Below are positions 54,530 to 64,000 of a stretch of 64,000 nt of DNA, piece after piece. Position 1 is the stretch's first letter, and the number at the start of each line of letters is the position of its first letter. The translations under genes and the position numbers were made by a program. The DNA lies in NCBI GenBank assembly GCA_964017185.1, contig OZ024877.1, forward strand, positions 8,348,006 to 8,412,005. Reading direction: 5' to 3'. A model generated the notes under the pieces. That model was not told the origin of the DNA and did no database searches. It worked only from the letters and a program-made list of their open reading frames with translations. Source of the stretch: Rugalucina vietnamica (lineage: Eukaryota > Mollusca > Bivalvia > Lucinida > Lucinidae).

Positions 54530-55700
54530 GAAACTAGACAAAATCTGTGTAGTAAGTTATTAATTAAGTAACTAAGTAAGTAAATTCTTTATTTTACGAG
54601 GGTGACCCATTTGGCAGGACAAATCTTCCTTGGGGATATAACATGGCATGACACAATCAAAGCAATAAATTCAAAAACATACATGTGTGTTCATCCAAAG
54701 ATGACGGCATCACTTGTTAAACGTTTCATCAGCATCAGACGTCGACGTCAAAACGATTAACGCAGGAGCGTCAGCGAAAGCGCTACAATAACGAAAATCG
54801 ATAGAAGGATTTAAACCAGGTCAAACGATGGTCCCGGAAAAGTCGAAACCGCGCGATATCACCTTACTCAATTTTAATCAAAATGAAAATCAGTTGTTGA
54901 ACCCTTGATTTTGTTTCAGTCAAAAACGCATCTTCAGAGGTTTTACACAGTGTTAAGAATATTTAAAACAACTGAGACAATTATGGTCGTATTTAGCTTT
55001 ACGGAATAGTGGAATGTGGATTAATTCATTCATAGCAAACAATGATAATAACCATGTCAATCATGAAGATCATGGTAATGGTTGTAGCAATGAAATTTAT
55101 GCTGTTGAATTATAATACGAATATGTAGTGTTACTTACCAGTCTGAAATTTCGCTAGAAAATATCAAAGTACGTTTGTTTTTCAAGTGTTAGTATGTAAC
55201 CTGTCATATCATAAATCATATCGCACCAACAGCTTATATCTTAAGAATGTCGAGTTTTCCATTTTCGTTTTCAGTTTGGCTACAAATCAAAGTCTAAAAA
55301 CACATGCGTTAGTGCATAAAGCTTTACGTGTATTATCAAGTGACCATCTTTAGACTTTGGAAAACTCCCGAAAGTAAGTAAATACTGAAACATCGTTTCT
55401 TATGTACATTTTCATATTTTAATAAGAAGTCGCAACATATCAGACTCTGCACCTGAGTACCCGTTGTAGGTATTTTTAAAACATGATGTAAGCATTAACA
55501 TATTTTTCCATTAGGCGGACAAAGCTTAGTCACGATCGAGTTTTATATACACACTTAAGGTGCGACCATTTGATTTTATGTGGTGGGGGAGGGGCGGGGG
55601 GAGTCTGGAAGATGTTTTGAAAGATAATTTGAGGACCGAATTCGAAATTTGTCCGAAAAAATATCTAGGACAAGGTAAATTCTATTGAATGTATTGCATT
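54530..55700. other. Non-genic stretch
   Basis: No exon, repeat family or RNA gene is recognised. A 29-bp poly(A) lies at 55705-55733. Confidence 0.4.
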
Positions 55701-55735
<35 letters not shown>

Positions 55736-55849
55736 CAGGGACCGCGTCGCGAGTGAAACCAGAGGACCAATGGTCCTGTAAACCCTAACCTGAGATCTGA
55801 GATATACACCAATAAGCTTGTTTGACTACAAAGGTTAAATACATGTATA

Positions 55850-56550
55850 GGGTCAGAATAGCCCCTGGGGTTAATTTATTTTTCAAATTAGTAAATATGC
55901 TGTCCACTTGCCCATTTCCTGAAAGTTTTTTCCCTTCAATGTCAATTTAACAGTTTTCTGCATATATGACATATTTTGACCTTGTCGTGAAATCTGATAT
56001 GGTGATCACATGATCATGATTTATAAACACAATATAGTACCCTAGTCTTAATTTCCACATATCAATTGATAAGTGAACTAGAAATTTAAGATTCTGAAAA
56101 CAATTTTGACTCTGTGGATGGGTCTGTCCCTGCCTTGGGGCATTATATAACCATAATAATCAAAGATCTCCTTTTCCAAAATAGCTTGACCAATCAAAGT
56201 CAAATTTTATATGAATCATCTGTATGAAGGGGAAACCAATGTGATTATAAATAAACTAGGTCACATGACCAAGATGGCCGCCATGCCCATATATGGTAAA
56301 ACACCTCAAACATCTTCTTTGCAGGAACTACGGGACCTATTGCAACGAAACTTGATAGGTAGCAATTAAGACTTAGATATAAATCGTGATCCTGTAATGA
56401 CCTTGACAGATTAAAAGTTCAACATAGGTCACATATGCAGAAAACCGCGAAAATGACACTGAAGGGAAACGCTTTCAGGAAATGGGCAACTGGACAGCAT
56501 ATTTTTGAATTTAAAAAAGAAATAAACCCCTGGGGTTATTCTGACCCTGT
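55850..56550. mobile_element. 700-bp element with ~130-bp terminal inverted repeats
   Basis: The left end AGGGTCAGAATAGCCCCTGG and the right end complement CAGGGTCAGAATAACCCCAG continue inverted through ATATGCTGTCCA and GCCCATTTCCTGAAAG. The interior carries the CAAGATGGCCGCC repeat. Non-coding. Confidence 0.75.
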
Positions 56551-56589
56551 CTTAGAGCTATATACATGTATGTGACCTTTATATACGTG

Positions 56590-57105
56590 TATATGATAGA
56601 AAGGCTTTTTCACCTCCTCTGACCAAAGTCGGTATACACTTTGGTCATGTCAGAATGTGTGCGACGCCTTATCTTATCTCCTGGATTATATTTATATTAG
56701 ATTTTGGACAAATTGTTGGAATTCAGATGGGTACAAATTGCGCACTCTCGTAGCTGATTTATTTTTATACTGCTATGAAAGAGATTTCATGGATTCTCTT
56801 AGCCATGAAATTCAAGCTGATGTTATCGAGGCTTTTAATTCGACCTCCAGGTACCTCGATGATCTTTAGGAACATTGACAACCCTTATTTTGAAGGTATG
56901 ATCAAATTTATCCACCTGAACTACAAGTAAACAAAGCCAATATCTCAGATACCGAAGCCCCCCTTTTAGATTTACACTTTTCTGTTGCAAATGCATTTGT
57001 TTCTTCTGAAATTTATGATAAGCACGATGACTTTGATATTGATACAGGAAATTTTCCGTTTTTGGATGGTGACGTTCCTCGTCGTGCTTCTTTGTATATA
57101 CAGGT
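56590..57105 (+). pseudogene. Decayed Naiad RT fragment
   Basis: Covers the RT palm: CDALSYLLDYIYIRF, broken GIPMGTNCAPL, VADLFLYCYERDFMDSL, STSRYLDDL followed by a frameshift, then LLDLHFSVANAFVSS and [13 protein letters not shown]. Indels interrupt the frame several times. It ends about 460 bp before the regulatory sites of the LINE. Confidence 0.8.
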
Positions 57106-57228
57106 GCGTTCACTTATTAATATACCCATGCGATATTCACAAATAAATTGACAACGTTTCTGGTTTTTGAATCGTCACTGGCAAGAAATAGACAACTGGA
57201 TGAATCTGTTTATAGCAACCAACCAACC

Positions 57229-57254
57229 GAGTTGTTGCCGCGCAGCGGCAACAA
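57229..57254. repeat. Perfect hairpin GTTGTTGCCGC-GCA-GCGGCAACAAC
   Basis: An 11-bp stem with a 3-nt loop inside a longer imperfect inverted repeat (AGCAACCAAC to GTTGGTTGCT). Role unknown. Confidence 0.6.
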
Positions 57255-57559
57255 CGAGGAGTTGGTTGCTTTTACGATTAGAAGTTCTGTTCTGTTCTAT
57301 TCTGTTTTGCAGTATGAAGACGTCGATTTTTGTGTGTCATTCAACTTCCGGAAAATTTTACCGCAGTCGAATTCCGCCAAGCGAATCCATTTAATCTTAC
57401 AAATAAAACTATGCTAGAGTTGTGATAGTTCAAAATAAAATTATACAAGAACAAACAAACGCTCGAAACTGCGTTTGAAATGCAAAACATGTTTTTTCTT
57501 TACTTTCGTTTTATCATTATTTTTCCTCTTACAAGCTGTGGTTCATTCTCTCCGTAGTT

Positions 57560-57800
57560 GTTACATGGGTATGACGTCACGGTAAACAAATGGCGGCTGG
57601 GTTTTTAAATTTCGGAGAAAAATAAAAAAGTTTAAGCAAAAAATCGGTAGTTGCAAGGAGGAAAAGGTATAAAATTGATATAGAAATAAACTTTAAGCTA
57701 ACGGCTATCAATTCCTATACACGACCGGAGCTGTCAACTAATATAAACTGAAAAAACGCCGATCCGATGTGTTTCTAACGGTCGAGGGACAGCAAGTAAC
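57560..57800 (+). promoter_or_regulatory. Probable LINE 5' UTR/internal promoter
   Basis: A perfect CRE TGACGTCA (57572-57579) and a YY1-type core AAATGGCGGC (57588-57597) lie 20 bp apart, about 220 bp before ORF1. LINEs carry internal promoters, and human L1 uses a YY1 site near its start. The true 5' end of the element is not defined here. Confidence 0.4.
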
Positions 57801-57805
57801 GGCTT

Positions 57806-60800
57806 TTGAAAGGGCAAAGATTCGTTGATTTATCAATGATGGCACACGTAAAAGTGTATATAGATGGAGCATGTCGAAACAATGGCCACAATAACCCACA
57901 GGGGGGTTGTGGTGTCTACTGGGAGCCAATTCATCCGTTGAATTCAAATGAAAAACTTCGAGGAGAACAACAGACCAACAACAGGGCTGAGCTTTCGGCA
58001 GCTATCATGGCAGTGTCACAGGGGATTACCCTCGGATTTACAGAGCTAGAGATCATTACAGACAGTAAATATGTTAAACTTGGTATAACCAAATGGATAC
58101 ATGAATGGAAGATCAATGGTTGGAAAACTGCAAAGGCTGGAAAAAAGAAAGGAGATGTATTAAACAAAGATTTATGGGTGATGCTAGATGCTTTATCAGA
58201 CCAACTGAATATTATATGGACATGGGTGGAAGGACATCAGGAAGTAGAGGGAAACCTTCAGGCAGACACCTTGGCGAAGAAAGGAATAGCAGTAGACAGG
58301 TATGTTTGGCAGGATATTGGGATGGAACTATGTAGAAATATGAACATTGACTGTGGATTAGATGATAATAATGGTAAAATGACACTCCAGAAGACACCAG
58401 AGAAGGCTAAAAATTCAGAGAACACAAGGTTTTCATGCAGATCATGTTCAGTAGATTGCATTGAGGGAGAAAATAGTATCCAATGCCATGAATGCAAATC
58501 TTGGACCCATTACAATTGTTCTAAGCTCCCACCCTATCAGCTTTTCCTTTATGAGACCACGCAAAGAAAATATACCTGTGAATTTTGTGCAGACATTGAT
58601 GAGGAAATTATAAAGGAATATATGACAAAGGAAGAAATAAAAAAAGAATACAAAACAAATACAGAAGCTAGGTCTGAAATACCCACAGAGAATGGACAGG
58701 ATAGAACAATGAAGATATCAACTGTTTCCACACAAACAGATGCAAGTTTTCTCATGACAGATCAAACATCTACATCATGTCAAACAGAAGGACCTATATT
58801 AACAGATGAACGACTAGAGACAAAAGATCTATCTGAATCAAAATTATGTCAGAGAGAAGAACAGGGTGATAGTACAGGTAATAAACAAGTATATGAGTCA
58901 CCGCAAACAGGTGAGCAGTCAACAAGGTCAAACTGTATTAATCAGGATTCCATGTCAAGTCAAACTGAAGAACCTTTTTATGACTTTCAGTTATTCAAAA
59001 CGTCCACAATCACCATTCTTCAAGAATCATTTGTTACAGCATTTGATAAAATCAATGAATCAATCAGGACAATGAATAAAAACCAATCAGAGATTGATGA
59101 CATGAAACAGTGCATTACAAGACTTACCAAAGAAAATGAAAAACTGAAAGAATCTGGATCAAAGGAGTTAAAGGATGTGCCAAAGGCAAAGATTGATTGT
59201 CAGAACTGTAATGACAGTACAGCAAGAATAGAGAGACTGAACAAGATATTAGCTACAGAAAAAGAGAAATCTCAAAAAAGCCTACACAATATAACATTAG
59301 AGAAGGAGAATCAAATTTCTAAGATAGAGGCAGAGACAGGGCTCATGAGACACAAACTTGAAATTTCAGAAAAGAGGAACAAAATGCTTGATCAAGAAAT
59401 AAATGCCCTTGAAAAGCGATTAGAAGTGAAGAATGACTGTATTTCTACTCTAGAGGCACAGATAGGTAACATGTCACATAAAATTTCAAAGATGGAAGAT
59501 GAGATTATGTCGTGGAAACTCCATGAATGTCGAGCTGAAAAAGAAAAGGGATTTCAGCAAGTAAAGGAGAAATGCCAGAATGTGACAGATCAAGGTGCAA
59601 ATGCCAGCACAAACATTAACAAAGACACAGAGAAAGATGACAACCATCAAACCCCTACAAAAGGACCACAGACAAAAAGTGCCAAAGCTCCTCAAAGCCA
59701 GACCTCCATACCAGAAGATACATTGGAACAAAATATAGATTCAAAGAAACCAAAAGTCAAAATAGTAGGGACATCCAATATAAAATATATTAGCCCAGAC
59801 TATATCGGAGAAAAGGAATTTGAAGTCTCAAAAGTAACCAAATATACCTTGGATGAAACAAAAACATATGTGGAAGAACTATCCAACAAAGAAGTATACG
59901 ATTCATTTATATTGCACTCTCTCTGCAATGATGTAAGTCGTAAATCTCCAGAGGAATGCTCTGAGCAAATGAAAAGCATTCTCAGCATTATTTCCAAGAA
60001 ATACAAGGAGGTCAAAGTAATTGTTTCCTTAGGGCTACCACGATCAGACAATAACCTGAACTACCGGATTGAAAAAACAAATGTGCTCATCAAAGAATTG
60101 ACTTCTGAAATGGAAAATGTTTACATCTGTGATAACAGTAACCTATTCTACAGAGGGGAGGCGCAAAAAGGCATCCTTAATGAAGATGGTATCCACCTAG
60201 CAAGGGACGGAACAAGAAAACTGGGGAGAAATATGAAGGAAGCTTTATGGGGTACATTTGATATCCCCTTTATTACTAGATTAGAAACAAACAAAGAAAG
60301 CCATGATAGGACAGAAACACCAGTCAGAGACACAAATTCACATACTAAAAGTCCACAGAATACTACAGGAGGAAACATGACAAAACCTGCATGGAAGGAG
60401 GTGAACAGACAGAACCCTACACCATTTGGGTCATTGAATGAGGAAAGTGAATATCATTACAAATCACCACAAAATGGACAGAATGATGATAGACAATGGT
60501 ATCATAAAACACAATATGAAAGGCAGACATATCATACACAGGACAGGGACCGAGGTAGACAATATAATTACGACGCACGAAATAGAAACAGACAACATGA
60601 TGCATGGGACGATGATAGGGAATCACAGTATAAGCGGGGTACACATGACGTGGAAGAAAGGCAGTCTCGTTACAGGAGGCAGGGCAACAACTGGCGTTCA
60701 CAAGATTATGGCCGTAGGCAGTCACATGACAACAACCGAGAGATGGACAGGGGCTCCAACAATAATCGGAATAGGGAAAGGCTATGGCATTCTGACCATG

Positions 60801-60964
60801 GCTTAGCTGATCAAGAAAGGGGCTCGTATTACAACCGGGGCTCACATTACGAAGATTGGAGGGCAGATCAACATAGGGGCTCACGAAGAGAGAGGAGGTC
60901 GCAATACTATTGGGATCAGGACAATCAGAACTACTATGACAAGAACTTTACATATTACATGTAG
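57806..60964 (+). CDS. LINE ORF1: RNase H1 + PHD + coiled coil + SGNH esterase + Arg-rich tail
   Basis: 1052 residues. RNase H1 domain at about 13-165: YIDG (D20), TNNRAEL (E62), ITDSKYV (D86), GHQEVEG (H144) and NLQADTLA (D154), plus the WI-EWK-NGWKT basic loop of eukaryotic RNase H1. PHD finger at about 209-263 with C4HC3 ligands C211, C214, C227, C230, H235, C238, C258, C261. Acidic/Ser-Thr region, then coiled coil about 400-600. SGNH-type esterase at about 648-815: GTSN (block I), SLCND (block III), DGIHLARDG (block V). Tail 870-1052 rich in Arg, Tyr, Gln and Gly, probably RNA-binding. PHD plus esterase is known for CR1-like ORF1; RNase H in front is unusual. ATGs at 57836/57839 are alternative starts. 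Intact, so probably recent. Confidence 0.9.
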   Translation: MKGQRFVDLSMMAHVKVYIDGACRNNGHNNPQGGCGVYWEPIHPLNSNEKLRGEQQTNNRAELSAAIMAVSQGITLGFTELEIITDSKYVKLGITKWIHEWKINGWKTAKAGKKKGDVLNKDLWVMLDALSDQLNIIWTWVEGHQEVEGNLQADTLAKKGIAVDRYVWQDIGMELCRNMNIDCGLDDNNGKMTLQKTPEKAKNSENTRFSCRSCSVDCIEGENSIQCHECKSWTHYNCSKLPPYQLFLYETTQRKYTCEFCADIDEEIIKEYMTKEEIKKEYKTNTEARSEIPTENGQDRTMKISTVSTQTDASFLMTDQTSTSCQTEGPILTDERLETKDLSESKLCQREEQGDSTGNKQVYESPQTGEQSTRSNCINQDSMSSQTEEPFYDFQLFKTSTITILQESFVTAFDKINESIRTMNKNQSEIDDMKQCITRLTKENEKLKESGSKELKDVPKAKIDCQNCNDSTARIERLNKILATEKEKSQKSLHNITLEKENQISKIEAETGLMRHKLEISEKRNKMLDQEINALEKRLEVKNDCISTLEAQIGNMSHKISKMEDEIMSWKLHECRAEKEKGFQQVKEKCQNVTDQGANASTNINKDTEKDDNHQTPTKGPQTKSAKAPQSQTSIPEDTLEQNIDSKKPKVKIVGTSNIKYISPDYIGEKEFEVSKVTKYTLDETKTYVEELSNKEVYDSFILHSLCNDVSRKSPEECSEQMKSILSIISKKYKEVKVIVSLGLPRSDNNLNYRIEKTNVLIKELTSEMENVYICDNSNLFYRGEAQKGILNEDGIHLARDGTRKLGRNMKEALWGTFDIPFITRLETNKESHDRTETPVRDTNSHTKSPQNTTGGNMTKPAWKEVNRQNPTPFGSLNEESEYHYKSPQNGQNDDRQWYHKTQYERQTYHTQDRDRGRQYNYDARNRNRQHDAWDDDRESQYKRGTHDVEERQSRYRRQGNNWRSQDYGRRQSHDNNREMDRGSNNNRNRERLWHSDHGLADQERGSYYNRGSHYEDWRADQHRGSRRERRSQYYWDQDNQNYYDKNFTYYM

Positions 60965-60984
60965 AATTATTTCATTCTATGGAC

Positions 60985-61060
60985 TCTGGGCCACAAAAAG
61001 AAAATGTGCGCTTTAGGGATAGATCAAATAGTTAGGAATGCTTTGCTATTTAAAATCGCA

Positions 61061-61092
<32 letters not shown>

Positions 61093-61130
61093 AATTTTAT
61101 TTCCTAAAGCACACATTTTCTTACTTTTTG
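60985..61130. repeat. Inverted repeat with T27 loop between the LINE ORFs
   Basis: GAAAATGTGCGCTTTAGG at about 61000-61017 is mirrored by CCTAAAGCACACATTTTC at about 61103-61120 (one mismatch), separated by a 27-bp T run (61061-61087). It may be a small MITE inserted in the 600-bp inter-ORF spacer or an RNA structure used for ORF2 translation. The rest of 61130-61570 is AT-rich with no feature. Confidence 0.55.
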
Positions 61131-61571
61131 GCTTGTTTGAATACATGATTTATTGAAATTATTCAGTACATTATTGATTCGGTTAATTGTTCACATGCTT
61201 GTAAAAGTATTTTGATATGAATACAAAAGTTGGATACATAATACAATTAACTTATATGGTAGCTACCTTGAATATGACGATTTTCACAATTTACATCTAC
61301 ATTTGACATGTTTGACATTTACTCTAAATTTATGGAAAATCCGACTTTATTTTTAGAATGTAAACCGGAAGTAGGTTAGCCAAAAAGTAGGTTTACCTAA
61401 ATGAAACAACAACAAGAATTCTGGTTATTTCGTTCCTCTATATTCTTAAATAACTACAAAAATTGTGTTGTAAGGATACTAATTGAACCTTGATTAATGC
61501 AAGAGCATAACTGTTTCCTTTTTTTTCCTGCAACAACTTGATTTTTTGTTTATCAACTTATATTTATATCC

Positions 61572-64000
61572 ATGCTGTCAAAAAGTAAAAGTTCAATGAC
61601 GTCTTCTTTTGTATCCATATGCTCATGGAATGTAGGTGGTTTGTTTTCGAAAACTTTGAACAAGGTCAATGACTCAAATTTTTGTAAAGAGTTATTGTCC
61701 CATGATATTGTATTTCTTTCTGAAACACACACAGGCTATGAAACTAGGATTTTACTCGACGGTTTTCAACACTTTCCAGTATGTAGGCCTATATCATCAA
61801 ATAACAGATACTATGGGGGATTGGCTATATTAATTAGAAATTCAATAAGACAAGGTGTTAAAATTCTGAAGAATACTAGCTCAGAATACCAATGGATTAA
61901 ATTATGCAAAAACTTCTTCCAACTAGAGAAAGATATTTTCATGTGTTTTTCATACATTTCTCCATGTATTTTTCAAACTAAAGCGGATACAGATATCATT
62001 GATGATATCCTTAAAGACATTAACTCATTTAGAAACATTGGAAATATAGTTTTATGCGGTGACTTAAATGCTAGAACAGGGTCAGAACTAGATTTCATTT
62101 TAGATGATACAGATGAATATATACCTATGGACCCTAAATATATTATTGATAAAAATATTCAAAAGCGTAGAAATCAGGATTCGAAGGTAGATGAAAGAGG
62201 AAAACATATTATTGACTTATGCATTTCATCGCGGATGAGAATCTTAAACGGTAGAACAACGGGAGACCTATTAGGAAAATGTACTTGTCAAAAAACAAAT
62301 GGCTTCAGTACCGTGGACTATGTTCTAACGTCTGAGGAATTATTAAAAAATATTATCTACTTTCATGTGCATGAATTTAAACCTTTATTCTCAGACTGTC
62401 ACAGTAAAGTTTCATTTAGTGTTAAAGCTTCGTTTAAACCACAGGTTTTCACGACAAATGATGGAAAAATGCCATGCCAATATAAGTGGACACAATATTC
62501 GCCGGAAAAGTTTAAAAGAGCACTAAATAATTTTGAAATTAAGTCGCAAATTGATGCTTTTATTTCAACTCAATTTGACATAAATGATCAGGGAATAGAT
62601 TCAGCATGTAGCAAATTTGAAGATATAGTCATTAGTGTTGCTAAACAAAGTTTAAGCAAGAAGGAAATTAACAGGACTAGATATAATAAAAGTAAAAAAT
62701 GGTTCGATGAACAATTGTATATTAAACGAAGAGATCTCAATCGAAAAGCAAGCAATATGTTTAACAATCCTTTTATTAGATCAATTAGAGACTCTTACTT
62801 TAAATGCTACAGACAGTATCGTAAACTAGTTAAATATAAGAAGAAAAATTTCACTAAAACTGTAATTTCACAGTTAGATGAATTAGAAACAAAAGACCCA
62901 AAAACGTATTGGAAATTAGTAAATTCTCTAAAAGATGAGTCTGACTCAGAAAGCCCCGAAAAGTCTATCGATTCTAATACATGGCATGATTATTTTGTAA
63001 ATTTAAATTCGGTGGAGGACAAATTTAAAGACAGATGTGATATACTTGATAAAAAGCTTGAGGCATCAAATGAGGTAACATTTAACTTATTAGACAGCAC
63101 AATCAAAGAAAAAGAAATTCAAGATAATATTAGTAAACTTCATAATAACAAAGCAACGGGGTTAGACACAATAAAAAACGAAATGCTTAAGCATGGAATT
63201 ACAGAATTTATTCCTTGTTTAAGAAAACTATTTAATCTCGTTCTCTCGTCAGGTATTTATCCCTCCTCTTGGGCAACTGGTTATATCTCTCCAGTCTTTA
63301 AGACTGGGGATTCATCACAACCTGAAAATTACAGGGGTATTACTATTACGTCCAATGTAGGTAAATTATTCAACCAAATTTTAAATTCAAGGTTAGACAA
63401 ATTTCTTGATGAAAACAAATTAATAAACAAATCACAAATTGGATTTACAAAAAATGCAAGAACCCAAGATCACATGTTCGTTCTAAAAACTCTTATTGAT
63501 AAATATACACACAAAAGTGGCGATAAATTATATGCCTGTTTTGTTGACTTTAAAAAAGCATTTGATTCGGTTATTCACCCTGGTTTGAAATTAAAATTAA
63601 AGGAGTTAAATATAAGTGGTAAATTCTATGATGTTATCAAGAATATGTATTCGAAAAGTAAATTATGTGTGAAGTTAGGGGATACCCATACAAAGTTTTT
63701 TACATCAGGTAAAGGTGTTCGTCAGGGTGATGTTTTAAGTCCAAACTTGTTTAAAATATTTATTAATGATTTCCCTAATTATTTGTCAGAATGTAAAGAT
63801 CCTGTTAATATTAATAACAACGTTTTACAGTGTTTAATGTATGCTGATGATATCGTTCTATTTTCAACATCTTTAGAGGGGCTTCAGCAAAGACTTAATG
63901 GATTAAACCAGTTTTGTAAAGAATGGTGCCTAGATTTAAATGTTTCTAAGACAAAGATTTTAATATTTAATAAGGGAGGAAAATTAATTAAAAATACTTT
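61572..64000 (+). CDS. LINE ORF2: AP endonuclease + reverse transcriptase (truncated by window end)
   Basis: Open from ATG 61572 (in-frame alternative 61596) to the last base. The endonuclease has SWNVGG (Asn), FLSETHTG (Glu), GDLNARTG (Asp/Asn), STVDYVLTS (Asp) and FSDCHSKV (Asp-His), so all catalytic positions are present. It nicks target DNA to prime reverse transcription. RT blocks follow: NKATGLDTIKNEMLK, FKTGDSSQPENYRGITI, SQIGFTKNARTQDH, ACFVDFKKAFDSV, GVRQGDVLSPNLFKIF and the catalytic YADD near 63842. The sequence is CR1/L2/Jockey-like. No stop or frameshift seen in 809 codons. Together with ORF1 this is probably a young, potentially active element. Confidence 0.92.
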   Translation, partial: MLSKSKSSMTSSFVSICSWNVGGLFSKTLNKVNDSNFCKELLSHDIVFLSETHTGYETRILLDGFQHFPVCRPISSNNRYYGGLAILIRNSIRQGVKILKNTSSEYQWIKLCKNFFQLEKDIFMCFSYISPCIFQTKADTDIIDDILKDINSFRNIGNIVLCGDLNARTGSELDFILDDTDEYIPMDPKYIIDKNIQKRRNQDSKVDERGKHIIDLCISSRMRILNGRTTGDLLGKCTCQKTNGFSTVDYVLTSEELLKNIIYFHVHEFKPLFSDCHSKVSFSVKASFKPQVFTTNDGKMPCQYKWTQYSPEKFKRALNNFEIKSQIDAFISTQFDINDQGIDSACSKFEDIVISVAKQSLSKKEINRTRYNKSKKWFDEQLYIKRRDLNRKASNMFNNPFIRSIRDSYFKCYRQYRKLVKYKKKNFTKTVISQLDELETKDPKTYWKLVNSLKDESDSESPEKSIDSNTWHDYFVNLNSVEDKFKDRCDILDKKLEASNEVTFNLLDSTIKEKEIQDNISKLHNNKATGLDTIKNEMLKHGITEFIPCLRKLFNLVLSSGIYPSSWATGYISPVFKTGDSSQPENYRGITITSNVGKLFNQILNSRLDKFLDENKLINKSQIGFTKNARTQDHMFVLKTLIDKYTHKSGDKLYACFVDFKKAFDSVIHPGLKLKLKELNISGKFYDVIKNMYSKSKLCVKLGDTHTKFFTSGKGVRQGDVLSPNLFKIFINDFPNYLSECKDPVNINNNVLQCLMYADDIVLFSTSLEGLQQRLNGLNQFCKEWCLDLNVSKTKILIFNKGGKLIKNT

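Overview
The window is nuclear DNA of an invertebrate animal, most likely a bivalve mollusc. Introns have GT/AG borders in one consistent phase per gene family. There are long microsatellites and many nested non-autonomous transposons. Selenocysteine-type Naiad elements (Penelope-like, N-terminal GIY-YIG) are known from clams and spiders. There is no bacterial-style gene packing, rRNA or CRISPR. Host exons cover only a small part of the 64 kb; most of the rest is mobile DNA of several kinds.

Left third (1-31.5 kb): a cluster of small Ly6/uPAR (LU, three-finger fold) genes. All share one architecture: a signal-peptide exon (usually 59 nt, phase 2), a 110-nt exon carrying the first five cysteines, and a last exon carrying the other five plus a hydrophobic tail. 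Gene A (24-4720, minus) and gene B (19134-20963, minus) lie in a segmental duplication of at least 5 kb (about 1-8800 against 19131-24390). Gene A has lost its tail by a one-base deletion. Gene D (15695-16474, minus) and gene C (28769-31453, plus) are more diverged. Three orphan first exons (8330, 11023, 23645), one dead last exon (15428) and one exon-2 scrap (16983) show birth-and-death turnover.

Middle (33.3-46.7 kb): one eight-exon minus-strand gene, assembled here without any frame conflict. It encodes a 1458-residue protein with four fibronectin type III domains, one per phase-1 exon, followed by two blocks of coiled coil, hydrophobic segment and (clearly in the first block) coiled coil. 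I do not recognise a named family. An intron holds a near full-length Naiad (about 40340-44018) in the opposite orientation. Three in-frame UGA codons in that element sit where the family has cysteine.

Right (46.7-64 kb): intergenic repeats, an approximately 4.6-kb element bounded by inverted arrays, a 90-bp minisatellite, and a CR1-like LINE starting near 57.5 kb. Its ORF1 (57806-60964) joins an RNase H1 domain to a PHD finger, coiled coil, SGNH-type esterase and an Arg-rich tail. Its ORF2 (61572 to beyond the window end) encodes AP endonuclease and reverse transcriptase.

Dispersed families named below: NAI = Naiad pieces, mostly 3' UTR; TGA-MITE = about 235-bp elements with TGAGCC ends and TA duplications; TATA-FB = about 250-bp fold-back elements carrying a TATA box; GGC repeat = an unclassified approximately 200-bp repeat with the signature caatatggcccat.
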